This document shows positions 18,491 to 26,123 of a stretch of 38,449 nucleotides of DNA, piece by piece. Origin of the DNA: Eubacteriales bacterium (GTDB taxonomy: Bacteria > Bacillota > Clostridia > Oscillospirales > Oscillospiraceae); NCBI GenBank assembly GCA_030529655.1, contig JAUMWJ010000019.1:1-38449 (forward strand). Direction: 5' to 3'. Numbering within the stretch: position 1 is the stretch's first letter; every line of letters starts with the position of its first letter. The position numbers and the translations under genes were made by a program. The notes beneath the pieces are model-generated. The model worked only from the letters and a program-made list of their open reading frames with translations. It searched no databases and was not told where the DNA came from.

Positions 18491-19333
18491 ATGTATCGTA
18501 TCGTGACGAAAGAGGCGTTGAAGCCCACCGTGATCCTGTACGAGATTGAGGCACCGATGGTTGCCAAAAAAGCACAGCCCGGCCAGTTTATCATCCTGCG
18601 TGTGGATGAGAACGGGGAACGCATCCCTATCACCATTCACGACTATGACCGTGAAAAGGGTACCGTCACCATCATTGTCCAAACAGTAGGCGCCACCACC
18701 GAAAAGCTCAGCCACAAGCAGCAGGGCGATTACCTGCATGACTTCGTGGGTCCCTTGGGCAAGCCCACCGAGACAGAAGGCAAAAAGAAAGTCTGCGTCG
18801 TCGGCGGCGGTGTGGGCTGCGCTATCGCTTACCCCGTTTTGAAGAAGTTCCACGATTGCGGCGCGGAAGTCCACGCTGTGGTCGGGTTCAAGAACAAGGA
18901 TGTTGTGATCCTGGAGGATAAGTTTAAGTCCGTGTCCTCCGTGCTGAAGGTCTGCACCGATGACGGCAGCTACGGTCAGAAGGGTCTTGTCACCGAGGCA
19001 CTTAAGGAGCTGTTGGATGAGGGCAATCAGTATGACGAGATCTTTGCCATCGGCCCCATGGTCATGATGAAGTTCGTCTGCAAGACCACCGAGCCCTACG
19101 GCGTACCCACCACCGTTTCCATGAGCCCCATCATGATCGACGGCACCGGTATGTGCGGCGGCTGCCGCCTGACCGTTGGCGGCGAGACCAAGTTCGCCTG
19201 CGTGGACGGCCCCGACTTCGACGGTCACAAGGTGGACTGGGATCTGGCGGTGAAGCGCAACCAGATGTACCGTGAGTTTGAAATGCATAAGCATGAAGAG
19301 GTTTGCAACCTGTTCCATAAGGAGGTTCAGTAA
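18491..19333 (+). CDS. NfnA-like FAD/[2Fe-2S] subunit (ferredoxin-NADP reductase alpha)
   Basis: A 280-residue flavoprotein of the sulfide/dihydroorotate dehydrogenase-like family. An N-terminal FAD barrel has AQPGQFIILRV and the RIPITIHDYD region; a Rossmann NAD(P) domain follows with VGGGVGCAIAYPVL (~105). C-terminal cysteines in MCGGCRLTV plus the later FACVDGP form a [2Fe-2S] site. The ATG at 18,491 follows AGGAAAGAG. Directly followed by the NfnB/GltD-like gene, so together they resemble the bifurcating NADH-dependent reduced ferredoxin:NADP oxidoreductase. Sequence alone cannot exclude a plain glutamate-synthase-associated pair, but no large glutamate synthase gene is adjacent. Confidence 0.85.
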   Translation: MYRIVTKEALKPTVILYEIEAPMVAKKAQPGQFIILRVDENGERIPITIHDYDREKGTVTIIVQTVGATTEKLSHKQQGDYLHDFVGPLGKPTETEGKKKVCVVGGGVGCAIAYPVLKKFHDCGAEVHAVVGFKNKDVVILEDKFKSVSSVLKVCTDDGSYGQKGLVTEALKELLDEGNQYDEIFAIGPMVMMKFVCKTTEPYGVPTTVSMSPIMIDGTGMCGGCRLTVGGETKFACVDGPDFDGHKVDWDLAVKRNQMYREFEMHKHEEVCNLFHKEVQ

Positions 19334-19335
19334 TT

Positions 19336-20727
19336 ATGGCTAACATGAGAATGGATAAGAACGCCATGCCGTCTCAGGACCCCAATGTGCGTAATAAGAA
19401 CTTTTTGGAGGTCGCTCTGGGTTATACCGAGGAGCAGGCCTTGGACGAAGCGGCCCGTTGCCTGAACTGCAAGAATCATCCCTGTGTGGGCGGCTGCCCC
19501 GTCAATGTGAAGATCCCCGAATTTATCAAGAAGATTACCGAGAAGGATTACGAGGGTGCCTATCAGGTCATCCATGAAACCAGCTCTCTGCCTGCTGTGT
19601 GCGGCCGTGTCTGCCCCCAGGAAAACCAGTGCGAGAAGTACTGCATCCGCGGTGTCAAGGGCGAGGCGGTGGGTATCGGCCGTCTGGAGCGTTTCGTGGC
19701 CGACTGGCACAACGCCCATTCCAACGAAGCTGCCAAGGTGCCGAGCGCTAACGGTCACAAGGTGGCTGTGGTGGGTTCCGGCCCTGCGGGCCTTACCTGC
19801 GCAGGCGATCTGGCCAAGAAGGGCTATGAGGTCACCGTATATGAGGCATTGCACCTTGCCGGCGGCGTGTTGGTGTACGGTATTCCCGAGTTCCGTCTGC
19901 CCAAGGCCATCGTGCAGAAGGAAGTGGACGGCTTGATCGCCATGGGCGTGAAGGTGGAAACCAACACCGTGGTGGGCCGCACCATTACCATTGACGAGCT
20001 GATGGAAGAAAACGGCTTCGAGGCCGTGTTTGTCGGCTCCGGTGCCGGTCTGCCTATGTTCATGAACATCCCCGGCGAGAACCTGAAGGGTGTGTATTCC
20101 GCCAACGAGTTTTTGACCCGTATCAATCTGATGAAGGCGTACCGCGAGGATAGCGATACCCCCATCATGGATCTCAAGGGCAAGAAGGTGGCCGTGGTGG
20201 GCGGCGGTAATGTGGCCATGGACGCCGCACGCTGTTCCAAGCGCCTGGGCGCCGATGTGTATGTGGTGTATCGCCGCGGCATGGAAGAACTGCCTGCCCG
20301 TCATGAGGAAGTGGAACACGCCATCGAAGAAGGCGTCATTTTCAAGACCTTGAACAACCCCGTCAAGATCAACGGTGATGAAAACGGCTGTGTGGCCTCC
20401 ATGACCTGCATCGAGATGGAGCTGGGTGAGCCGGATGCCTCCGGTCGCCGCCGTCCTGTGGAAAAGACAGGCAGCGAGTTCGATCTGGCGGTTGACGCGG
20501 TCATTATGTCCCTGGGCACCAGCCCCAACCCCCTGATCAAGTCCACCACCAAGGGTCTTGAGGTGAACAAGAAGGGCGGCATCATCGTCAACGAGGACGG
20601 CTTGACCTCCCGTGAGGGCGTGTATGCCGGCGGCGATGCCGTGACCGGTGCCGCCACCGTCATTCTGGCTATGGGTGCCGGCAAGCTGGGCGCCAAGTCC
20701 ATTGACGAGTACCTGAGCAATCAGTAA
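19336..20727 (+). CDS. NfnB/GltD-like NADPH oxidoreductase, Fe-S and FAD subunit
   Basis: A 463-residue protein of the glutamate synthase small-subunit family (annotated gltA in many Clostridia). N-terminal cysteine clusters CLNCKNHPCVGGCP (~38) and CGRVCPQENQCEKYC (~88) bind two [4Fe-4S] centres. FAD is bound through GSGPAGLTCAGDLAKKG (~141) and NADPH through VVGGGNVAMDAAR (~287), with a final GDAVTGAATVILAMGAG FAD motif. Two bases after nfnA, so co-translated. In the bifurcating model this subunit carries NADPH and ferredoxin electrons. Confidence 0.88.
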   Translation: MANMRMDKNAMPSQDPNVRNKNFLEVALGYTEEQALDEAARCLNCKNHPCVGGCPVNVKIPEFIKKITEKDYEGAYQVIHETSSLPAVCGRVCPQENQCEKYCIRGVKGEAVGIGRLERFVADWHNAHSNEAAKVPSANGHKVAVVGSGPAGLTCAGDLAKKGYEVTVYEALHLAGGVLVYGIPEFRLPKAIVQKEVDGLIAMGVKVETNTVVGRTITIDELMEENGFEAVFVGSGAGLPMFMNIPGENLKGVYSANEFLTRINLMKAYREDSDTPIMDLKGKKVAVVGGGNVAMDAARCSKRLGADVYVVYRRGMEELPARHEEVEHAIEEGVIFKTLNNPVKINGDENGCVASMTCIEMELGEPDASGRRRPVEKTGSEFDLAVDAVIMSLGTSPNPLIKSTTKGLEVNKKGGIIVNEDGLTSREGVYAGGDAVTGAATVILAMGAGKLGAKSIDEYLSNQ

Positions 20728-20741
20728 GCGAAGTACATAGG

Positions 20742-20775
20742 AAAACCGACACCCTTGCAGGGGTGTCGGTTTTTT
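20742..20775. terminator. Terminator after nfnB
   Basis: A 13-bp stem (20,742-20,754 with 20,761-20,773) with a T-run on the plus side. The A-rich left arm allows it to work for the convergent radical SAM gene as well. Confidence 0.93.
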
Positions 20776-20778
20776 GTA

Positions 20779-21666
20779 TCAAAAATCAATGGTGCCGTCC
20801 AAGACCTTCAGATCGTATGGCTCAAAGACCACATGACGGTATTTTTCCACATCCATCTTCACACCGGTCCAATCACTGTGGATCTCGCCGTTCTGCTTGA
20901 TGAGAATGTCGTAGAGAATGTCATAGGTCACGCCGTTTTCGTCCTGCTCCACCATGGTGGAATAGGGCAGCGTCTTATGGTAGGTCATATGCAGACCCTT
21001 GTACTGGAAATGGAAGCCGTTGCGCATACGGCAGCCGTCCAGCCCCTTATAGGTGAAAAGACGCTTCAGATCCTGCAAAATAGGATCATGGTCCTCTTCA
21101 TACAGGTTTTCGGGTGTGGTTTCCGTATAGTCGTAGCGGAACTGAACGGGAATCCCGTAGGGCAGAAAACGCTCCACATACTGGGGCAGCTTATCCGCCG
21201 GATAATGCTTATACAACACGCAGTTGATGCGGGTGGGACAGGCGATCTGACCCAAGATCTCATCCGGTGATTCCTCCACGTATTTCACCAGATGGCGGGA
21301 AATATTCATGCAGGTGATCTTGTCCTTATTGCGCCGGGTGAAAGCCAGCATCTCGTCAAAGCCGGTGCGCTCCTGACAAGGGAAAGTGGTGTTGATATAC
21401 ACCTTATGGGTGGTGGGAATGGTATCCAGCATTTTCTGCAGGGAGTCAAGATCCGCCAACGGCTCGCCGCCGGTGAACACAAAATCGCAATAGGGCGTGA
21501 TCTCATCCATGGTGCGGATGCTGTCGATAATTTTATCCAAGCTGAAGCTGCTGCAATCAGCATATTCTTTTTTATTGATGCAGAACGGACAATGGTTCTG
21601 ACAATCATAGGGCACGAAGACGGTAACGGTGGCGCCGCCTTCGCGTGTCTTGTACGGGTTGCTCAT
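20779..21666 (-). CDS. Radical SAM protein, function unknown
   Basis: A 295-residue radical SAM enzyme. The cluster motif CQNHCPFC places cysteines at residues 22, 26 and 29; FTGGEPL (~66) is the SAM-binding GGE. The rest is a partial TIM barrel with no SPASM or other extra cysteine domain at the C-terminus. The start at 21,666 was chosen because the core begins there; a longer frame adds 22 residues. It is outside the direct repeats that bound the peptide island and points the other way, so I do not tie it to that system. Substrate unknown. Confidence 0.85.
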   Translation of the reverse strand: MSNPYKTREGGATVTVFVPYDCQNHCPFCINKKEYADCSSFSLDKIIDSIRTMDEITPYCDFVFTGGEPLADLDSLQKMLDTIPTTHKVYINTTFPCQERTGFDEMLAFTRRNKDKITCMNISRHLVKYVEESPDEILGQIACPTRINCVLYKHYPADKLPQYVERFLPYGIPVQFRYDYTETTPENLYEEDHDPILQDLKRLFTYKGLDGCRMRNGFHFQYKGLHMTYHKTLPYSTMVEQDENGVTYDILYDILIKQNGEIHSDWTGVKMDVEKYRHVVFEPYDLKVLDGTIDF

Positions 21667-21784
21667 CTTGTTTCGTCTACCTCTCAGTGAAAGTTCACCG
21701 AATATTTTATAACGAAAGTTGCCAAAAAGCAAGGAATATGTGCAAAATAAGGTTGTTTTATTCTTAACAAAGTTGGAAGATTTT

Positions 21785-22327
21785 TTAATAGTCGGGATCG
21801 TTCAGCTCCTTGCGGATCTGGGCAAAGGCGATCTCCTCGCCCTGCTCCTTCAGCAGCAAAAGCCAACGCTCGATGAGAGCATAGGTTTCCTCGTTGATCC
21901 AGATATGACCTTTGGAATGTTGAATGTAGTCATAGGCGGAGGCATCGGTGTACTTGTCACCCTGATAGACGCGACAGGCGGCGATCCGGTCACAGAACAT
22001 TTCCGCCACATATTTTTTGGGCATTTTGCAGCCGCCCATGAACACCTTGCCGTCCTGATCCAGACGGTAATCGATCCAGTATTCAAAATGGTGGCGATTG
22101 CGACCCTTGTGGTGCAGCCAAGCCAGACTGACGCCTGTGGTTCTGCGCTCCTGATCGTTGGGACTGCGGTATCCCTGGTAGTATTTGGCGCCGCGCCAGA
22201 ACTCAATGGGACTGTATTTGCTCAAATCGTGGGTCAGTCCCTGCCACACAAGACCCAGCTTCATGCAGTAGTGGCATACCAGAGCGCGATGGCGGTTGAT
22301 GGTATGTAAATGGGCACGAATGTGCAT
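21785..22327 (-). CDS. DUF5662 family protein
   Basis: A 180-residue soluble protein rich in histidine and tyrosine: the opening INRHRALVCHYC, GLTHDLSKYSPIEFW (~30) and AWLHHKGRNRHHFEYWID (~70) are the family's hallmarks. The repeated His/Asp spacing suggests a metal site like that of HD-type proteins, but no activity is established. AGGAGG stands just before the ATG at 22,327. Transcribed in the same direction as the radical SAM gene, 118 bases upstream of it; an operon is possible. Confidence 0.82.
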   Translation of the reverse strand: MHIRAHLHTINRHRALVCHYCMKLGLVWQGLTHDLSKYSPIEFWRGAKYYQGYRSPNDQERRTTGVSLAWLHHKGRNRHHFEYWIDYRLDQDGKVFMGGCKMPKKYVAEMFCDRIAACRVYQGDKYTDASAYDYIQHSKGHIWINEETYALIERWLLLLKEQGEEIAFAQIRKELNDPDY

Positions 22328-22443
22328 CGCGTGACCTCCTCGTACACTTTATCGAAAATCACTCATAGTATAGCACAGTTTTGTCAAAATCGCAGCATAA
22401 ATTTTTAAGCCGCCGCAGAAAATAGACGGTGAGGTGAAGTGGA

Positions 22444-22875
22444 ATGGAAACCTGTGCCTATTTTTATGCGCTGCATACGCCTTTTGAACGGGAATTACCG
22501 CGGGAAGTGATGGCGGTGCGGGATATGGAGGTGCTGACGGCTCGACGCTGGCGGTTATGTGCGCTGAACAGGGAAGGTGCGGCGCGGTTAAGTGACCGTT
22601 TGCTGCGCTGTGATACGCTGCTGCTGCCGGAGGGCGTGTGTCCTGACGGCGTTCGGACAAAGCAGGTGGTCAGCTACGGGTTAGGGCCGCGCAATACCTT
22701 GACGCTGTCCAGTATGGACTCCCGTTTGCTGCTCAGCGTGCAGCGAGAGCTGACGAATTTGCGGGGCGAAACGGTGGAGGTACAGGAGCTTTTACTGCCG
22801 GAGGACTGGACACGCTTTGAAAAGCCGCAGATGTTGGCGCTGGCAGGAATCTGCCTGTTGTGCGGCGAGCTATAA
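22444..22875 (+). CDS. Conserved small protein of unknown function
   Basis: A 143-residue soluble protein that I cannot assign to a named family. It has an arginine-rich N-terminal half and a C-terminal part with VVSYGLGPRNTLTLSS and LLLSVQRELTNLRGETVEVQE. The look is of a small lineage-restricted Oscillospiraceae protein. The coding case is good: GGTGAGGTG before the ATG, strong third-position GC and a perfect terminator right after the stop. No signal peptide or membrane helix. Confidence 0.7.
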   Translation: METCAYFYALHTPFERELPREVMAVRDMEVLTARRWRLCALNREGAARLSDRLLRCDTLLLPEGVCPDGVRTKQVVSYGLGPRNTLTLSSMDSRLLLSVQRELTNLRGETVEVQELLLPEDWTRFEKPQMLALAGICLLCGEL

Positions 22876-22910
22876 AAGGAAGGTGCCCCGCAGGACACCT
22901 TCCTTTTATT
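22874..22910. terminator. Bidirectional terminator between the unknown gene and ssp
   Basis: Perfect 12-bp stem 22,874-22,885/22,896-22,907 with A-tract on one side and T-tract on the other; lies between convergent genes. Confidence 0.93.
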
Positions 22911-22920
22911 CAAGCAGTCC

Positions 22921-23118
22921 TTACAGATTCTTCTCGTAGGACTCGATCATCTTCTTGACCATCTGGCCGCCGACGGAGCCGGCCTCGCGAGAGGTCAGGT
23001 CGCCGTTGTAACCGTCCTTCAGGTTCACGCCAACCTCGTTGGCAGCTTCCATCTTGAACTTATCCATAGCGGCACGTGCCTGAGGAACGTTCAGCTTGTT
23101 GGAATTCTTACTGGACAT
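22921..23118 (-). CDS. Alpha/beta-type small acid-soluble spore protein
   Basis: A 65-residue SASP that coats and protects DNA in the dormant spore and is broken down by the GPR protease at germination. It has the family's two conserved blocks: AAMDKFKMEAANEVGV and LTSREAGSVGGQMVKKMIE. The start at 23,118 is preceded by AAAGGAG. Shows the host is a spore former. Bases 22,952-23,180 (most of the gene plus 62 upstream bases) recur at 37,886-38,114; this copy is the intact one. Confidence 0.95.
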   Translation of the reverse strand: MSSKNSNKLNVPQARAAMDKFKMEAANEVGVNLKDGYNGDLTSREAGSVGGQMVKKMIESYEKNL

Positions 23119-23180
23119 AATCGTGTTCTCCTTTCGTTTGATTGAGCAATACGCTCGTTGGGTATCGCAAGCATAGTTTG
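22952..23180. repeat. Direct repeat, left copy (ssp gene and upstream)
   Basis: 229 bases matching 37,886-38,114 in the same orientation with four mismatches counted by eye (at about 22,986, 22,990, 23,014 and 23,035). Similarity stops sharply at both edges. The pair brackets the peptide island. Confidence 0.92.
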
Positions 23181-23506
23181 TGCCGGCGTGAGGAGAATAT
23201 GCAGGGGAGGGAAGTGGTAAATTTTGTAGAGAAACGCGCCTGCCGGGAGGCCACGGTGAAAAGAGGCAGTGCTGCGGAAGGTGCAAAGACAGCTTAAAAA
23301 TCCTGCACCGATTCATCGACTGAAAACAATACTCTTGAATATGGAAAGCCGACCTTAACGGGTCAGTTTTTCTTTGCCGAAAAATCCGACATTTTCGCGT
23401 GAAATCTGTTGATAACACTCACTGATTCCGATATAATGTATTCTGTAAAATTATAGATAAGATAAATGACAATACATCATAGACGATATAAAGGAGCGAT
23501 GCCGAA
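23119..23506. other. Left edge of the island, no gene seen
   Basis: After the direct repeat ends at 23,180 there are about 225 bases with no convincing ORF, followed by the promoter of the transporter operon. A weak dyad with T-run near 23,352-23,375 (GACC...GGGTC) may be an old terminator. Confidence 0.55.
23409..23437 (+). promoter_or_regulatory. Sigma-A-type promoter of the exporter operon
   Basis: TTGATA (23,409-23,414), 17-base spacer, TATAAT (23,432-23,437), 70 bases before the first gene. It differs clearly from the promoters of the precursor genes. Confidence 0.8.
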
Positions 23507-23926
23507 ATGCAGGAAGAACTGTTCAGAAAAAAGAGCTTGGACAAAATCAAATCCCCCGAAAGTCTGGAGGACTATATCCATGTGTCCAATCCGGGCGTAT
23601 GGCTGGTGCTGGTCAGCATCATCGTGCTGCTGCTGGGCGCCTGCGTGTGGGGCATTTTCGGCCACATTGACAGCACCGTGCCGTCCACGGTCTGCGTTGA
23701 GAACGGGGAAGCGGTCTGCTATGTCGCAGAGAACGACATTGCCTCTGTTCGGACGGGTCTGACCGTGAAGTTTGCAGACTGCGAGGCGGTCATCGACAAA
23801 ATCGGCGAGAAGGGCGATATGGGTTATGCCTGTGAAATGACCGCAGAGCCTTATGTTGCTGACGGCTTCTATGAGGGCAAGGTGGTTCTCAAGAGCTACA
23901 AACCCTTATCTTTTATTCTGAATTGA
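23507..23926 (+). CDS. Short HlyD-like membrane fusion protein of an NHLP-type exporter
   Basis: A 139-residue protein. A cytoplasmic N-terminus with LDKIKSPESLEDYIHVSNP leads into one transmembrane helix (~30-52). The outside part (~55-139) resembles half of the HlyD barrel-sandwich domain, with NGEAVCYVAENDIASVRTGLTV. Full HlyD-type proteins have about 350-450 residues, so the coiled coil and second half are missing, as is usual for the Gram-positive version, which needs no outer-membrane bridge. First gene of a tight run: 10 bases before the C39 ABC gene. Likely a scaffold or guide for exported peptide. Confidence 0.78.
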   Translation: MQEELFRKKSLDKIKSPESLEDYIHVSNPGVWLVLVSIIVLLLGACVWGIFGHIDSTVPSTVCVENGEAVCYVAENDIASVRTGLTVKFADCEAVIDKIGEKGDMGYACEMTAEPYVADGFYEGKVVLKSYKPLSFILN

Positions 23927-23936
23927 GGTTTGCGAT

Positions 23937-26108
23937 ATGGCTGATAAAATAAAAAAGCCGATAACCGAAGGCATTGCCAAGGTGCCGGTTGTGATGCAGC
24001 TGGAGGCGCTGGAATGCGGCGCGGCAAGCCTTTGCATGGTTATGGCTTATTACAACAAATGGATTCCGCTGGAGCAGGTCCGAGAGGACTGCGGCGTGTC
24101 GCGTGACGGGTCGAACGCCCGCAATGTCCTGAAGGCTGCCCGTTTTTACGGGTTTGATGCCAAGGGCTACCGCTATGAGCCGGAAACGCTCCGCAAGGAG
24201 GGCAAATTCCCCTGCATCATCCATTGGAATTTCAACCACTTTGTGGTGCTGAACGGATTTAGAGGCAACAAGGCCTATCTGAATGACCCGGCAAGGGGTG
24301 CTTACAGCGTTCCGATGGAAACCTTTGACGCGTCCTTTACCGGCATCTGCCTGCAGTTCGAGCCGACAGACGCCTTTGTGCCCTCCGGCAAGCCCAAGAG
24401 CATGCTGGCGTTTGCCAAAAAGCGCCTTAAGGGTACCGGCGTGGCGGTCGCCTTTACCGTACTGACGAGTATTGTGGGTGCGCTGATGGGATTATTGCAG
24501 CCTGCGTTTTCCCGCGTGTTTCTCGATCACCTGCTGGGCGGCAGTGAGCAGAGGTGGGTCATGCCATTCCTGCTGCTCCTCGCCGGATTCAACATCATTC
24601 AGATCATCATGTCTGCCCTGCAGGCGGTGTATTCCCTGCGGATCACCGGCAAGATGGCGGCTGTCGGCAATGCCACCTATATGTGGAAGGTCCTGAAGAT
24701 GCCGATGAAATTCTTCTCCCAGCGCATGGCGGGCGATATTCAGGGACGGCAGAGCTCCAATGCCTCCATCGCCAATACGCTGATCAACACCTTCGCGCCG
24801 CTTGCGCTGAACACGGTCATGATGGTGTTCTACTTTGTCGTCATGCTGCGATACAGCGTCATTCTGACGGTGATCGGCATCGCCTCGCTCACTATCAACG
24901 CCGTTGTATCCCGTTACATATCCAAAAAGCGCATGAATGTCACCCGCGTGTCGATGCGTGACAGCGCCAAGCTGTTCGCTTTTACGGTGGCCGGTATCGG
25001 TATGATCGAGACCATCAAGGCGTCCGGCGCAGAGAGCGGTTATTTCAAGAAATGGTCGGGCTATCAGGCCAGCGTTAATACGCAGCAGGTGAAGTTTCAG
25101 AAGATGGATCAGTACCTCGGCATGATCCCGCAGTTCGTTTCTACCCTTGCCAATAATGCCGTGCTGTTTCTCGGTGTATGGCTGACCATGCAGGGTAAGT
25201 TTACCGTTGGTATGGTCATGGCGTTTCAGGGCTTCCTGGGCTCGTTCATGTCGCCTGCCATGACGCTGGTTTCCGCAGGACAGACGCTGCAGGAAATGCG
25301 TACGCAGATGGAGCGCGTGGACGATGTGATGGAATATCCGGACGATATTGTTTTTGACGAGAGCGGAGAAAACGATGAACACACGAAGCTTTCGGGCAAT
25401 GTGGAGATCAAAAACCTTGTGTTCGGCTACTCACCCTTGGCTGAGCCGCTGATCAAGGACTTCAACATGACGCTTTCTACGGGAAAGAGTGTTGCCATTG
25501 TCGGCGCTTCCGGCTGCGGCAAATCCACCATGTCCAAGCTGATCGCCGGACTCTATCAGCCGTGGAGCGGGGAGATCCTGTTTGACGGCAGACCGATGAA
25601 GCAGATCCCGAAGAATGTTTTCCGCGGGTCGTTGGCGGTGGTCGATCAGGATATCATCCTTTTCGAGGATACCATCGCAAACAATATAAAAATGTGGGAC
25701 GAGAGCATCGAAGATTTTGAGATGATTCTCGCGGCACATGACGCACAGATCCATGACGATATCATGCAGCGACCCAAGGGCTATCAGCATAAGCTGCTGG
25801 AGGGCGGCAAGGATTTCTCCGGCGGCCAGAGACAGCGCATGGAGATCGCCAGAGCCCTTGCACAGGATCCGACGATCGTCATTATGGATGAGGCCACCAG
25901 TGCGCTGGATGCCAAGACGGAGTATGAGGTCGTTCAGGCGATCCGCGAAAGAGGCATTACCTGCATCGTCATTGCCCATCGTCTTTCGACCATCCGTTCC
26001 TGCGATGAGATCATTGTGATGCAGCACGGTGAGATCAAGGATCGCGGAACGCATAGCGAATTGATGGAACATAGCAAGATCTACCGCGATCTTGTCAGCG
26101 CGGAATAA
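23937..26108 (+). CDS. NHLP-type bacteriocin exporter: C39 peptidase, permease and ATPase
   Basis: A 723-residue ABC exporter that removes the leader of a peptide after a GG/GA site and pumps the product out. The N-terminal C39 peptidase has C27 (ECGAAS), H101 (NHFVV) and D117 (LNDPARG), a complete catalytic set. A six-helix membrane domain covers ~160-440. The ATPase has Walker A GASGCGKST (~520-530), signature SGGQRQR, Walker B IVIMDEATSALD and the H-loop AHRLST. It fits the NHLP family peptidase/permease/ATPase pattern. Natural substrates here would be the GG-type precursors at 30,280 and 35,316. Followed by its partner after 15 bases. Confidence 0.93.
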   Translation: MADKIKKPITEGIAKVPVVMQLEALECGAASLCMVMAYYNKWIPLEQVREDCGVSRDGSNARNVLKAARFYGFDAKGYRYEPETLRKEGKFPCIIHWNFNHFVVLNGFRGNKAYLNDPARGAYSVPMETFDASFTGICLQFEPTDAFVPSGKPKSMLAFAKKRLKGTGVAVAFTVLTSIVGALMGLLQPAFSRVFLDHLLGGSEQRWVMPFLLLLAGFNIIQIIMSALQAVYSLRITGKMAAVGNATYMWKVLKMPMKFFSQRMAGDIQGRQSSNASIANTLINTFAPLALNTVMMVFYFVVMLRYSVILTVIGIASLTINAVVSRYISKKRMNVTRVSMRDSAKLFAFTVAGIGMIETIKASGAESGYFKKWSGYQASVNTQQVKFQKMDQYLGMIPQFVSTLANNAVLFLGVWLTMQGKFTVGMVMAFQGFLGSFMSPAMTLVSAGQTLQEMRTQMERVDDVMEYPDDIVFDESGENDEHTKLSGNVEIKNLVFGYSPLAEPLIKDFNMTLSTGKSVAIVGASGCGKSTMSKLIAGLYQPWSGEILFDGRPMKQIPKNVFRGSLAVVDQDIILFEDTIANNIKMWDESIEDFEMILAAHDAQIHDDIMQRPKGYQHKLLEGGKDFSGGQRQRMEIARALAQDPTIVIMDEATSALDAKTEYEVVQAIRERGITCIVIAHRLSTIRSCDEIIVMQHGEIKDRGTHSELMEHSKIYRDLVSAE

Positions 26109-26123
26109 GGGGGTGTCGTAAAA

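Noticed and set aside
18464..20319. Long minus-strand frames opposite nfnA and nfnB
   Set aside because: Antisense shadows of GC-rich genes; all motifs lie on the plus strand.
20779..21666. Radical SAM gene as a second maturase of the peptide island
   Set aside because: It lies outside the direct repeats, points the other way, has no SPASM domain and no precursor beside it.
22921..23180. att site of an integrase next to a tRNA
   Set aside because: There is no tRNA gene near either edge and no intact integrase; the 229-bp repeat is far longer than a typical att core.
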